Shown here piece by piece: positions 16,172-24,857 of a DNA stretch of 52,899 bases; the stretch's first letter is position 1; every line of letters starts with the position of its first letter. The notes beneath the pieces are model-generated. The model did not search any database, was not told the origin of the DNA, and worked only from the letters and a program-made list of their open reading frames with translations. The DNA comes from Lachnospiraceae bacterium (GTDB lineage: Bacteria; Bacillota; Clostridia; Lachnospirales; Lachnospiraceae): assembly GCA_017551165.1 (NCBI GenBank), contig JAFZMO010000039.1:1-52899 (forward strand), given 5' to 3'. A program made the translations under genes and the position numbers.

Positions 16172-16233
16172 GAAAGAACACACAGATCCGCCCGCGCGGC
16201 TCGTCTGTAATCTATATTGAGGAGGTTCCAACC

Positions 16234-17664
16234 ATGCAACTGAATACCGTTTCGGATGTACAGCTCTTTTGCAAGGAGCACGACATCGCCATGATCGATT
16301 TCAAGATGACTGATATTGACGGCCGCTGGCGCCATATCTCCATTCCGGTGGCGCGCTTTGACGAGAGCACTCTCAAATACGGGATCGGCTTCGACGGCTC
16401 CAACTACGGGTTCGCGCCGGTGGAGAACAGCGACATGGTGTTCATCCCCGATCTTGCGACAGCCGCCATCGATCCGTTCTGCGAGGTGCCGACCCTCTCC
16501 ATGTCCGGCGATGCGATGATCATCGACTCGCCCGCCAACCGTCCGTTTGACCAGTATCCGCGCAACGTGATCCGCGCCGCGGTCGACTATATGAGATCCA
16601 CAGGGATCGCCGACACGATGATCATCGGTCCCGAGTTCGAATTCCACGTGTTTGACAACGTCTGGTATGACGTCAAGTCCAACGGCGTATCCTATGAGGT
16701 CGATACCAGTCAGGCCGAGTGGAACAGCAACTCCGAGGACAGCAAGGGCTATCAGGTCAACCCGAAACGCGGTTACCACATCTCCTCTCCGAACGATATC
16801 ACGCAGGACACGCGCAGCCGCATGTGCATCCTGATGGAGCAGATGGGCGTTCCTGTCAAATACCACCATCACGAGGTCGGCGGCTCCGGCCAGCTGGAGA
16901 TTGAGGTCGAGCTCGGTGAGGTCTGCGATATGGCCGACCGGACCATGATCACCAAGTACGTGATCAAGAACCAGGCACTTCGCGAGGGCAAGACCGCAAC
17001 GTTCATGCCCAAGCCGATCGCCTCCGAGGCGGGCAACGGAATGCATGTGCACATGCTGCTCCGCAAGGACGGAAAGCCTGTATTTTACGACGAAAACGGC
17101 TACGCCGGACTGAGCGAGACCGCACACTGGTTCATGGGCGGACTCCTGAAGCACGCCGCTTCCCTGTGTGCCATCACAAACCCCTCGACGAACTCCTTCA
17201 AGCGGCTCGTGCCCGGATTTGAGGCGCCCGTCACGATCGGTTATGCGACGGCCAACCGCAGCGCCGTGATCCGCATCCCGGCTTACGCCAAATCCCCGGA
17301 CGCCAAGCGCTTCGAGCTTCGGAACCCCGACGCGACCTGCAATCCTTATTTTGCGTATGCCGCCATTCTCATGGCCGGTCTCGACGGCATCAAAAACAAG
17401 ATCGACCCGCACGCCAGCGGCTGGGGTCCCTACGATTTCAACCTGTACTCTCTGTCGGATGAGGAGAAGGCGAAGATTGACGGCCTGCCGACCTCGCTCT
17501 TTGAGGCTCTGGACGCACTTCGCGCCGACCACGACTACCTGACCGCAGGCGGCGTGTTCCCCGAGCGCCTGATCAACATCTGGATCGCCCGCAAGGAGAA
17601 GGAGGCACTCGAGATCAACAAGATCCCTCACCCTGCGGAGTTCGCCGCATATTTCGACCTGTAA
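16234..17664 (+). CDS. glnA: Type I glutamine synthetase
   Basis: A 476-residue enzyme that makes glutamine from glutamate, ammonia and ATP as a cytoplasmic dodecamer. The N-terminal beta-grasp domain (FKMTDIDGRWRH, GFDGSNYGF) is followed by the catalytic domain with IIGPEFEFHVFD, GQLEIEVELG, the signature GNGMHVHMLL (metal-binding His and Glu region), NPSTNSFKRLVPGFEAP, YATANRSAVIRIP and AKRFELRNPDATCNPYF. It is of the length of GSI enzymes. A tyrosine lies in NLYSLSDEE, where adenylylated enzymes carry the modified residue, but no adenylyltransferase is in the window. Strong AGGAGG site, own promoter with a direct repeat, and a terminator after it: a single-gene unit. Confidence 0.95.
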   Translation: MQLNTVSDVQLFCKEHDIAMIDFKMTDIDGRWRHISIPVARFDESTLKYGIGFDGSNYGFAPVENSDMVFIPDLATAAIDPFCEVPTLSMSGDAMIIDSPANRPFDQYPRNVIRAAVDYMRSTGIADTMIIGPEFEFHVFDNVWYDVKSNGVSYEVDTSQAEWNSNSEDSKGYQVNPKRGYHISSPNDITQDTRSRMCILMEQMGVPVKYHHHEVGGSGQLEIEVELGEVCDMADRTMITKYVIKNQALREGKTATFMPKPIASEAGNGMHVHMLLRKDGKPVFYDENGYAGLSETAHWFMGGLLKHAASLCAITNPSTNSFKRLVPGFEAPVTIGYATANRSAVIRIPAYAKSPDAKRFELRNPDATCNPYFAYAAILMAGLDGIKNKIDPHASGWGPYDFNLYSLSDEEKAKIDGLPTSLFEALDALRADHDYLTAGGVFPERLINIWIARKEKEALEINKIPHPAEFAAYFDL

Positions 17665-17705
17665 ACCACACCCCGCCGGACTTCCTGCGGGACAACGGAA
17701 ACGAC

Positions 17706-17740
17706 AAAAAGCGTCCCGGAACCAAACCGGGACGCTTTCG
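17706..17740. terminator. Bidirectional terminator between glnA and the surface protein gene
   Basis: GCGTCCCGG (17711-17719) pairs with CCGGGACGC (17727-17735) around a 7-nt loop. A five-base A run on the left gives five T for minus-strand transcripts. On the right TTTCGTT serves the plus strand. Confidence 0.88.
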
Positions 17741-17789
17741 TTATGTCTTCTCTATTGTCTTTCCGCGTTGCCGAACGCAACCCGACAGA

Positions 17790-20700
17790 TCAGTCCTCAT
17801 TCGCATGCTTTCTGCGGAACACAAGGATCATCACGATCGCGGAGATCAACAGCACGATCAACAGCACCGGACCCATCGTATCGCCGGTCTTCGGCGTGCT
17901 GCCTTCGTTCGTGGTAGCGCTGCCGCTGTCGTCCGACTTCTGCGCATCATTTTTCGTTGTGTCGTTCTTCACCGTCTCCTCGGTCTTCGCACCCTCATCC
18001 GTCTTCACCGATTCCTCGGTCTTCGCACCCTCGTCCGTTTTCACCGACTCGTTCGTCTTAGCAGGCTCATCGGTCTTCGCAGACTGCTGTGTCGGAGCGG
18101 GAGCATCCTCCTTCTCGGCTTCGACGATCGTCGCTTCCGTCTTCGTGGGTGTTACCGCCGGAGTCGTCTTCTCAGATTCGTTGCTCTTCGCGGGCTCGTT
18201 GGTCTTCTCAGGCTCGTTGGTCTTCTCAGGATCTGCTGTAGTATCCTTCTTCTCTTCAGGAGTTGTGGTATCGTCCTTCTTCTCCTCGGGAGTTGTGGTA
18301 TCGTCCTTCTTCTCTTCGGGAGTCGTGGTATCGTCCTTCTTCTCCTCAGGATCCGTAGGTTCGTCCTTCTTCTCCTCAGGATCCGTAGGCTCGTCCTGCT
18401 TCTCCTCGGGATCGGTAGGCTCGTCCTGCTTCTCCTCGGGATCCGTAGGCTCGTCCTGCTTCTCCTCAGGGTCCGTGGGCTCGTCCTGCTTCTCCTCAGG
18501 ATCGGTAGGCTCGTCCTCCGCTGCCTTCTCGACGATCGAGAAATGCGCATCCACACCGTCACCGTCATCGAACAATGCCGTCAGCGTGTGCTCGCCGAGC
18601 GCCAGCGTTTCAAGGTAATCCGACGTAAGCGTGAGAACCAGACTGCCGCTCTCCGCCGTATAACCGAGCGCCGGAGCAAGATTGCCATCCATGTTCATGG
18701 ACGTAAAATGATGGTACGTCTCATCCGTGTCCACACCCTTGCACTTGAACACAAACGTCAGCGTCTTGCCGGAACCGTTCACATGAACGCCGTTGTCGCC
18801 GGAGAAGAGGTAGTACTCCTTTTTCTCCGTCTCAACCTGCCCGGAGGGATCCTCCTGTTCGCCGCTTCTGCTCTTCACATGAAGCGTAACGTTAACCGGC
18901 TCCTCCTCATCGACAAACCGGACGCCGACCGTGTAATCGCCGAGCGCCAGCGTCTCAAGGTAATTCGCATGGAACGTCAGCTTCAGGCTACCGGCAACCG
19001 TATCGTAATGAAGGTGGGAAACCCCTGCGCCGTTGATCATAACATCTCCGAAATTCGGGAATGTCCGGGTATCATCTTCCAAGCCTTTGACGGTGATCGT
19101 CTCAACCTCGGTATCGCCCTTGTAGAACGTGATATCGTTGCCGCTCAGAATATAGTAGTTCGACTCCGGCTTGACAGGCTCATCAATAGGCTCATCAATG
19201 GGCTCCGTGGCCTTGGGCCCGAACACCGCCTGATAGGTAGTATTTCCGTTTGCAACCGGAAGCTCTGTCGTCTTGTAGAGTGTAACCTCTGCGGTCTCAT
19301 CGGCTTCACCGGTCTCATCGGCTTCACCGGTCTCCTTGGCTTCGTCATCGTCCGTATACTCTATCCATCCCTTGAACTCGTTGTCATCGTCCGCGGGAAC
19401 CGGATCCGTGTCGTTGTTGTATACCGGGCGCTCACCTGCAAGCACCCCTTCGGACTGGTCCTCACGGCCCTCAACGAGGAAGGTTATCGTATACCATCTC
19501 TCATAAACTGCGTAGTACTTCTGGTCACCGGTCATCGGTGCAAACTCATCGCCGTCCTTGTAGATCGTATACTCGGTCTCGGAGGTGTATAGCTTCCAGC
19601 CGATCCAGCGAACGATCGCATCCGTCTCGTCAGTCGATTCCTCAATCTTCTCGCCGTCGTACGTCGGAATGTACTCGTAATTCGGCGTCTCAAACGAATA
19701 AAGCTCTTCCTTGCCTTCGCCCTCGCCGTCGTACCAGGTAACCGTGTACGTCTTGCCGGAATTGTGCAGCGTCACTGCGTAATCGCGGTGGAATGCTACG
19801 GTGTTGTTGGGCAAGAGTTCACCGTTCTCATCCGTCCATACCTTTCCGCCCTCAATCCAAGCAGGATCAGCAATCGTCCAGGAACCGCTCGTAAACTTAA
19901 CCTTCTTGAAAACCGATGTCTTGGTAAAGTCAACCGTGTAATACGGAGCGTAATCCTCGACATCCTCCGCCAACGCCTCATCGCGATAGATGTAGTCGAT
20001 CCCGGCGACGGTCAGCGTTGCATTTGCAAAATCATACTCTTCGCACTCGTATGTTCCTTTCGCCAACTTTTTCCCGTCACCGATCGAGTCGATCCGCGGA
20101 GCGTTGATCGTCGTCACCGTGCCGAGACGGTAATACTTTTTGTCGATAACCGCATAGTTGTACAGAGGCTGATCCACCGTGTAGTCCGTGAACTTGATCT
20201 CGTAGTCACGGTGGAACGTGTCCGCATCCGCATCGTTGAATTCAACCTTATGATTACCCTTAGCGTACACTTCAAACGGTTTCAGCGAGGTCCCGCCGAT
20301 CTTGTCTGCGATCGCCACAACAGGTACTTCATCCACTCCGTTCTGTACTTCCGTGACTTCATAGTAACCTGCGAAATCCTGATAAGCCGATTTCGTCGGA
20401 TCGAACTCGCTCTTCAGCGCATACTTCTTGCCGTTGTATACGAACGTTTCCCCGGTAAAATCATAAGGCTCGGTACTGTAGTCTTCCGTAGGAACAAAAT
20501 ATCTGTCTTGGTTGCCTACTCTCGTGGGCTTAACAGTTTCCAGATAATACGTTGCGTCATGCTCCACTTCGTCGCCTTGCTTCACGCTGATCGTCGTCTT
20601 GCGAAGACGACCGTATTGGCTTCCGATCTTCACGAAATTGTACAGCGTGTATTCCTTCACGTTGCTGTTGCCGGGGTTCGTGACATCTTCGGAATTATCG

Positions 20701-20870
20701 CCCCCCTGATCAGCAGGATTCTCGTTCGGATCATCCAACTGTTCCCCCTCCGCTCTGGCAACCTTGATAAGGGAATTGCCGAGGTCGGAGCAATGCCCAC
20801 ACGTGATCAACAGGCACAATGCCATAAGGATTGCGCCTACGCGTCTTGCGTTCAGTTTTACCCTCTTCAT
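17790..20870 (-). CDS. Large sortase-anchored surface protein with repeats
   Basis: A 1026-residue exported protein. A signal peptide (about residues 1-40, AILMALCLLITCGHCS, cleavage probably near ARAEG) is followed by a long beta-rich region. A Listeria-Bacteroides (InlB B) type repeat lies near 470-560 (YTITFLVEGREDQSEGVLAGE, EFKGWIEY, TTYQAVFG). Two X2/Ig-like domains follow, ending NYLETLALGDYTVGVRF and DYLETLALGEHTLTALF. A repeat stalk of nine ten-residue units (DEPTDPEEKQ type) follows, then Lys/Thr/Glu-rich linker. The C-terminus has the wall anchor TPKTGD, a membrane helix and RRKHANED, so a sortase should fix it to the cell wall. The start after SMKRVKLNAR is preferred because it begins the signal peptide; a GTG 36 nt upstream is the alternative. 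Probably an adhesin; ligand unknown. Confidence 0.85.
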   Translation of the reverse strand: MKRVKLNARRVGAILMALCLLITCGHCSDLGNSLIKVARAEGEQLDDPNENPADQGGDNSEDVTNPGNSNVKEYTLYNFVKIGSQYGRLRKTTISVKQGDEVEHDATYYLETVKPTRVGNQDRYFVPTEDYSTEPYDFTGETFVYNGKKYALKSEFDPTKSAYQDFAGYYEVTEVQNGVDEVPVVAIADKIGGTSLKPFEVYAKGNHKVEFNDADADTFHRDYEIKFTDYTVDQPLYNYAVIDKKYYRLGTVTTINAPRIDSIGDGKKLAKGTYECEEYDFANATLTVAGIDYIYRDEALAEDVEDYAPYYTVDFTKTSVFKKVKFTSGSWTIADPAWIEGGKVWTDENGELLPNNTVAFHRDYAVTLHNSGKTYTVTWYDGEGEGKEELYSFETPNYEYIPTYDGEKIEESTDETDAIVRWIGWKLYTSETEYTIYKDGDEFAPMTGDQKYYAVYERWYTITFLVEGREDQSEGVLAGERPVYNNDTDPVPADDDNEFKGWIEYTDDDEAKETGEADETGEADETAEVTLYKTTELPVANGNTTYQAVFGPKATEPIDEPIDEPVKPESNYYILSGNDITFYKGDTEVETITVKGLEDDTRTFPNFGDVMINGAGVSHLHYDTVAGSLKLTFHANYLETLALGDYTVGVRFVDEEEPVNVTLHVKSRSGEQEDPSGQVETEKKEYYLFSGDNGVHVNGSGKTLTFVFKCKGVDTDETYHHFTSMNMDGNLAPALGYTAESGSLVLTLTSDYLETLALGEHTLTALFDDGDGVDAHFSIVEKAAEDEPTDPEEKQDEPTDPEEKQDEPTDPEEKQDEPTDPEEKQDEPTDPEEKKDEPTDPEEKKDDTTTPEEKKDDTTTPEEKKDDTTTPEEKKDTTADPEKTNEPEKTNEPAKSNESEKTTPAVTPTKTEATIVEAEKEDAPAPTQQSAKTDEPAKTNESVKTDEGAKTEESVKTDEGAKTEETVKNDTTKNDAQKSDDSGSATTNEGSTPKTGDTMGPVLLIVLLISAIVMILVFRRKHANED
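18246..18515 (-). repeat. Nine tandem 30-bp repeats in the surface protein stalk
   Basis: Nine contiguous 30-bp units encode DEPTDPEEKQ four times, DEPTDPEEKK twice and DDTTTPEEKK three times. They lie between the X2-like domains and the wall-anchor linker, so copy number sets stalk length. Units have no spacers between them, unlike a CRISPR array. Copy number could vary by slippage or recombination. Confidence 0.9.
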
Positions 20871-20988
20871 ACTACGCTCGCGGGATCTTTCTGTCCCGCA
20901 TTTCACCTTTCTGCAGCACTCTCACTGCGTTTTGTTTTCACACTATCGATCGGCTTGTGCCCTGACGGCACCGCCGCACAACACTCCG

Positions 20989-21017
20989 ATTTTACCGCTT
21001 TAAAGTTATGCTGTCAA
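20989..21017 (-). promoter_or_regulatory. Promoter of the surface protein gene
   Basis: On the minus strand a consensus TTGACA (21017-21012) and TAAAAT (20994-20989) are 17 bp apart. The leader before the preferred start is about 110 nt. Confidence 0.75.
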
Positions 21018-21021
21018 CAGG

Positions 21022-21049
21022 AAAAACCCCGAAAAACGGCTTTTCGGGG
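21022..21049 (-). terminator. Terminator of the flippase gene
   Basis: CCCCGAAAA (21027-21035) pairs with TTTTCGGGG (21041-21049) around ACGGC. On the minus strand the stem is followed by TTTTT. It sits 31 nt after the flippase stop. Confidence 0.85.
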
Positions 21050-21080
21050 TAAATAATTAGGTATTTAATTTGATTTCTAA

Positions 21081-22547
21081 CTAAGTTCGCTTCAAACGCA
21101 GCACGCGGCGCACCGTTTCGCAGATGATCGGCTCCCGTAGCAACAGCCCCGCAACGACATAAACTCCGAAGAAGACCACCGCCTCCGCCGCCAGTCGCAC
21201 GAACACATTGCCAAACGGCACGGTCAGAAAATACGCCGGCACGGCAGCGATCGCACAGGCGATCGGAATGCGCACATCGGGGAACATGTCGCGGATCGAC
21301 AGCCCGACCTCACGCGCGTTGAACCAGACACAGATGACCCACACGACGACCTCCGCGATCAGCGTCGTCACTGACGCGCCGTTGATGGAGTAGCGAGGGA
21401 TCACGTACAGATTGAGCACCAGATTGACGACCGCTCCGGCGATCTCCGCCTGCAGCAATCGCATTTCCCGTCCCGCCGGGACCAGCGCCTGACCGCCGAG
21501 GATGTTGCTCAGCCCGATCGGCGCAATGGAGATGACCATGATGCGGAACGCCTTCGTTGCACCCACGTACGAGCTGCCGCCCATCGCGAGTACGCAGTCC
21601 TCCGCATACACGAGCGCAAAGGCAAGCAGCGCCAGATTGACCGCCATGATCAGCCCGATGGAGCGCTTCGTGATCTCGCGGAACCGCTCCCGGTTGCCCT
21701 CGCTCCAGGCGATCGACACTTGCGGCAGCGCCGCCGCGATCAGCACACCGCCGAAGCAGGTCAACAGCGTCTTGCCCTTGGAGACAAGGCTGTACAGACC
21801 GGTCTCGTAGTTGCTCTTCATCAGACCCAGCATGACGATGTCGAGATTGACATAGATCGTCGCCATGCAGCTCATCGCAAAAAAGATCAGCAGCGGCTTC
21901 AGGTGCTCCGTGTTCAGGCGGAAGTGAAACCGCGAATCCACCTCGCGTCCGAGGAAAATGAAATTGCACACGGCCAACGCTGCCGTCGGGATCACGGAGA
22001 TCCCCGCGTACAGAAGCATGTCGTCCGGCGAGTGCACCGCCAGGAACACGAGCACCAGCGCGGTCGTGCGCGTGATCAGCGACACGATCATGAGATAGCG
22101 ATACCGCTCCAGGCCCTTGTAGAGCCACTCGCAGCCGATGGCGTTCCACACGATGACGCTCCCTAAGATCAGCATCAGCGTCCGATTGTCCCGGAACAGA
22201 TTCACCGTGAGGCACAGCACCGCCAGCACGGCGCCGCTGATTGCCGCGAGCAGCAGTCCGATCGTGAACAGCTCCTGAAAGACCTTCGTCAGCTTCTTCC
22301 GATCCTCGCGGAACCTCGCGCAGCAGCGGATCGCGTACCACGGCATTCCCAGCCCGGCGATCAGGATAAAGTAGTGGACGACTGAGTTCGCAAAATCCAC
22401 CCTTCCGTTGGCCGCCGGCTGCAGCTTGCGGCTGACGTACATCATGCTGACCGCCCCGAAGACATACGTCAACGCGGTGATGACCGTGTTGTACGAAATG
22501 TTCCGGGTGATCGAGCGGTTTCGATTGTCCGCCTGCTCCTGTTTCAT
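21081..22547 (-). CDS. Polysaccharide/oligosaccharide flippase (Wzx-like, MOP superfamily)
   Basis: A 488-residue polytopic membrane protein with about 12-14 helices. The N-terminus SITRNISYNTVITALTYVFGAV and the segment YVSRKLQPAANGRVDFANSVV are typical of RfbX/Wzx polysaccharide transporters, which flip lipid-linked sugar units across the membrane. The central WLYKGLERYRYLMIVSLITR and C-terminal NLYVIPRYSINGASVTTLIAEV segments also fit that family. No sugar-assembly cluster is next to it, although two glycosyltransferases are elsewhere in the window. The start has GAGAGGCGAAAGC upstream. A terminator follows. It lies 118 nt from the esterase gene and may have its own weak promoter (GTGACA, 16 bp, TAAAAT near 22642-22669). 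Confidence 0.85.
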   Translation of the reverse strand: MKQEQADNRNRSITRNISYNTVITALTYVFGAVSMMYVSRKLQPAANGRVDFANSVVHYFILIAGLGMPWYAIRCCARFREDRKKLTKVFQELFTIGLLLAAISGAVLAVLCLTVNLFRDNRTLMLILGSVIVWNAIGCEWLYKGLERYRYLMIVSLITRTTALVLVFLAVHSPDDMLLYAGISVIPTAALAVCNFIFLGREVDSRFHFRLNTEHLKPLLIFFAMSCMATIYVNLDIVMLGLMKSNYETGLYSLVSKGKTLLTCFGGVLIAAALPQVSIAWSEGNRERFREITKRSIGLIMAVNLALLAFALVYAEDCVLAMGGSSYVGATKAFRIMVISIAPIGLSNILGGQALVPAGREMRLLQAEIAGAVVNLVLNLYVIPRYSINGASVTTLIAEVVVWVICVWFNAREVGLSIRDMFPDVRIPIACAIAAVPAYFLTVPFGNVFVRLAAEAVVFFGVYVVAGLLLREPIICETVRRVLRLKRT

Positions 22548-22665
22548 GCCGCTTTCGCCTCTCGCCGAAAAATTCTCTCAAACGCAACAACGCGGTTTCT
22601 TCCAACCGCATTGTCCGCTAAGCTGCCGTCAGGCAGCCTTTATTTTACGCAAAATGAGACACTTG

Positions 22666-23673
22666 TCACAGTCTCGCGAACCACACTCTCGCAAGCTCGG
22701 TCCACAGGCCGACGTCCTCCGAGAGCGTATCGTCGATCTTGAATTCAAACGCCGGTGCGTTGTCGTCCTTCGGCGGCTCCGGAGCCTCCTGCTTGTCCGG
22801 GAACTGCTGCCGCAACTCCTCCACGCGGCGCTCGGGAACGTTCACGCCCTGACCGGCCTTCACCGCCGCAACAGCGCGCTCCACCTGCTCCATCACGTAG
22901 CTGCCGTCCGTCCAGCCGGGATAGCCGAAGCCCTTGCCGACGCCGAGGCCGTGGAAGCCCGACGGGAACACATAGTGCGCGAAGGGAACGCCGTTTTTGC
23001 GGCACGCCTCCGCGAAGAGGTAGCTGTTTTCCACGGGAACGAGCATGTCGGTCGCCGTCTGCCACAAAAATGTCGGCGGCGTATCCCGCGTCACATGCTT
23101 CTCAAGGGAGAAGTAGTCGAGCTCCTCCTCCGTCGGATCCGGTCCGAGCAGCGCCTGGATCGACGAATCGTGCGTGAATCGGCCGGCCGTGATCACCGGG
23201 TAGGACAGGATCGACGCATCCGGACGCGCGGAGTAACACGCGTAGACCGGGTTGGTCTCCTTCACGTCGTCCCAGTGTACCGTCACGCTGCCGCACACAT
23301 GTCCGCCCGCGGAAAATCCGCAGATCGCCAGCTTCTTGCCGCTGATGTTGAACGCCTCGCCGTTTGCGCGCAGATAGCGGATCGCACGCGCGATGTCCCG
23401 AAGCGGCTGGTCCTTGAGCGGTACGGAAAATGTAATGTCCGTCGTGTACGTGAGCACGAAGACGTTCATCCCCTGCTCATAGAAAGCTTTTGCCACCGGC
23501 TCGCCCTCGTGCGCCGCGAGCATGCAGTAGCCGCCGCCCGGCACCACGAGCATCGCGTCGCGCATCGAGTCGTCCTCCTCGTGAAGGAACGCCCGTACGT
23601 TCGGCACAAACCCGTACGCCGCTGCGTACGTGTACTCGCCGTCTTCCCAAATATCTCTTCTGAATTGCTTCAT
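22666..23673 (-). CDS. Alpha/beta hydrolase, acetyl-esterase-like
   Basis: A 335-residue cytoplasmic enzyme of the alpha/beta hydrolase fold (esterase/BD-FAE group). The oxyanion motif PGGGYCML (45-52), the nucleophile elbow GFSAGGH (Ser121), an Asp in ATDMLVPVENS and the His in PSGFHGLGVG complete the catalytic triad. After about residue 270 there is an extra charged tail (EEAPEPPKDDNAPAFEF) not seen in short esterases. No signal peptide, so it would act on imported acylated sugars such as acetylated xylo-oligosaccharides; the substrate is inferred only from the xylan genes elsewhere. It lies 26 nt downstream of the phosphoribosyltransferase gene and is probably cotranscribed with it. Confidence 0.82.
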   Translation of the reverse strand: MKQFRRDIWEDGEYTYAAAYGFVPNVRAFLHEEDDSMRDAMLVVPGGGYCMLAAHEGEPVAKAFYEQGMNVFVLTYTTDITFSVPLKDQPLRDIARAIRYLRANGEAFNISGKKLAICGFSAGGHVCGSVTVHWDDVKETNPVYACYSARPDASILSYPVITAGRFTHDSSIQALLGPDPTEEELDYFSLEKHVTRDTPPTFLWQTATDMLVPVENSYLFAEACRKNGVPFAHYVFPSGFHGLGVGKGFGYPGWTDGSYVMEQVERAVAAVKAGQGVNVPERRVEELRQQFPDKQEAPEPPKDDNAPAFEFKIDDTLSEDVGLWTELARVWFARL

Positions 23674-23699
23674 CTACGCTTCTCCTGAAAATGTGGTCA

Positions 23700-24257
23700 T
23701 TACTTGATGCTGCCGTCCGCGTTGAACAGCGGGAGCGGCGCAAGGAACTGGATGTCGCTGCGCTTCGCCGCATCACCCTCCGCGAGAACCGCCACGCGAC
23801 CCGTCACGGTGCCGCCGGCGAGAGCGACAAGATCCTCCATCGCGCGGAGCGAGCCGCCGGTGGAGATTACGTCGTCGACAAGGAGGATGCGCTTGCCGCG
23901 GATCATGTCCGCGTCATCGCGTCCGAGGTACAGCGCCTGCTCGCCGCGCGTCGTGATCGACTGGTCGGATACGCGGATCGGGTCGGGCATGTACACCTTC
24001 TGGCCCTTGCGGGCGATAAAATACTTCGTCGCGCCGGACTGGCGAGCCATCTCGTGGATGATCGGAATGCTCTTTGCCTCCGCCGTGAGCATGTAGTCAT
24101 AGCTGTCCGCAGGCACGAGCTTCAGAAGCTCCTCCGCGCACGCCACGGTCACCTCGGCGTCGCCGAAGCAGATGAACGCTGCAATGTAGAGGTCGTCCGT
24201 GATCTTGCAAAGCGGAAGATCCCGCTTCAGGCCTGCAATTTCCATCGTGTATTTCAT
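23700..24257 (-). CDS. Adenine-type phosphoribosyltransferase family protein
   Basis: A 185-residue protein with the PRPP-binding loop ILLVDDVISTGGS at about residues 122-134 and the upstream pattern DYMLTAEAKSIPIIHEMARQSG typical of the adenine/xanthine phosphoribosyltransferase group. Such enzymes join a purine base and PRPP to make the nucleotide. It is slightly longer and more divergent than housekeeping Apt, so it may be a regulatory or alternative-base homologue, in the PurR or Xpt line. GAAAGGAAGG precedes the ATG. Probably the first gene of a two-gene operon with the esterase. It may link functionally to the exported adenosine deaminase further right. Confidence 0.82.
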   Translation of the reverse strand: MKYTMEIAGLKRDLPLCKITDDLYIAAFICFGDAEVTVACAEELLKLVPADSYDYMLTAEAKSIPIIHEMARQSGATKYFIARKGQKVYMPDPIRVSDQSITTRGEQALYLGRDDADMIRGKRILLVDDVISTGGSLRAMEDLVALAGGTVTGRVAVLAEGDAAKRSDIQFLAPLPLFNADGSIK

Positions 24258-24319
24258 GTGAAAAACCTTCCTTTCGGTTTCATTTTTCGTGTTTGACGGC
24301 GCATCGCGCCCACCCTTAC

Positions 24320-24348
24320 AGAATACTTCATTTTGCGGAAAATTACAA
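24320..24348 (-). promoter_or_regulatory. Promoter of the phosphoribosyltransferase/esterase operon
   Basis: On the minus strand TTGTAA (24348-24343) and TATTCT (24325-24320) are 17 bp apart. The spacer contains two overlapping copies of the dispersed motif (ATTTTGCGGAAAAT, 24330-24343). Confidence 0.65.
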
Positions 24349-24373
24349 CCATCCGGATGCAGATGATGCCCGC

Positions 24374-24853
24374 TCAGTCACAGATGATATCCGCGAGGCT
24401 GCACCGCACCGTTTTCATCAGATCCTGCGGCGCCAGTTCCACCTGAAAACCGACCTTGCCGGCGCTCACATACATCCGCTCCAGGCCCTCCGCGCTCGCG
24501 TGGATGAACGTGGGGAACGCCTTCTTCATGCCGATCGGCGAGCAACCGCCGTGCACGTAGCCGGTCAGCGGGAGGAGCTCCTTCTGCTTGATCATGTCAA
24601 TGGATTTTTCGCCCGCCGCCTTCGCCGCCTTCTTCAGGTCGAGCTCCGCGCACACCGGCACGACGAACACGTAGTACTGTCCCGTCTTGCCCTGCGTCAC
24701 GAGCGTCTTGAACACGTGTCCCGGTTCCTCGCCGAGGATCCCCGCGATGTCCTCGCCCGTCAGCGTCGGGTCCGCCGCGTACGAGTGGCTTTTGTATGCC
24801 ACCTTCTTCTGCTCCAGCACGCGCATCACATTAGTCTTGTCTGCTGCTGCCAT
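24374..24853 (-). CDS. ybaK: YbaK/EbsC-type aminoacyl-tRNA deacylase
   Basis: A 159-residue protein of the YbaK family, which hydrolyses Cys-tRNA(Pro) or related mischarged tRNAs. Family cues are VLEQKKVAYKSHSY, VFKTLVTQGKTGQYYVFVVPV, the lysine in the ELDLKKAAKAAG region and GYVHGGCSPIGMKKAFPTFIH. Length is normal. The start at 24853 is chosen because AGGAGGAAG precedes it and the family begins there; the 13 extra upstream codons overlap the HEPN gene. Its ribosome-binding site lies inside the last codons of the HEPN gene, with 4 nt between that stop and this ATG, so it is translated from the toxin-antitoxin transcript. Confidence 0.92.
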   Translation of the reverse strand: MAAADKTNVMRVLEQKKVAYKSHSYAADPTLTGEDIAGILGEEPGHVFKTLVTQGKTGQYYVFVVPVCAELDLKKAAKAAGEKSIDMIKQKELLPLTGYVHGGCSPIGMKKAFPTFIHASAEGLERMYVSAGKVGFQVELAPQDLMKTVRCSLADIICD

Positions 24854-24857
24854 AGTC

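Noticed and set aside
16172-16233. A riboswitch or attenuator in the glnA leader
   Set aside because: The leader is about 55 nt and shows no stable alternative structures or terminator.
18246-18515. Possible CRISPR array, because of the regular 30-bp period
   Set aside because: Repeats are contiguous without spacers, lie in frame inside a surface protein and encode ten-residue units; no cas genes are near.
19764-21056. A 430-codon plus-strand open frame opposite the surface protein gene
   Set aside because: It crosses the minus-strand promoter and shows no family features; the minus strand codes a coherent exported protein.
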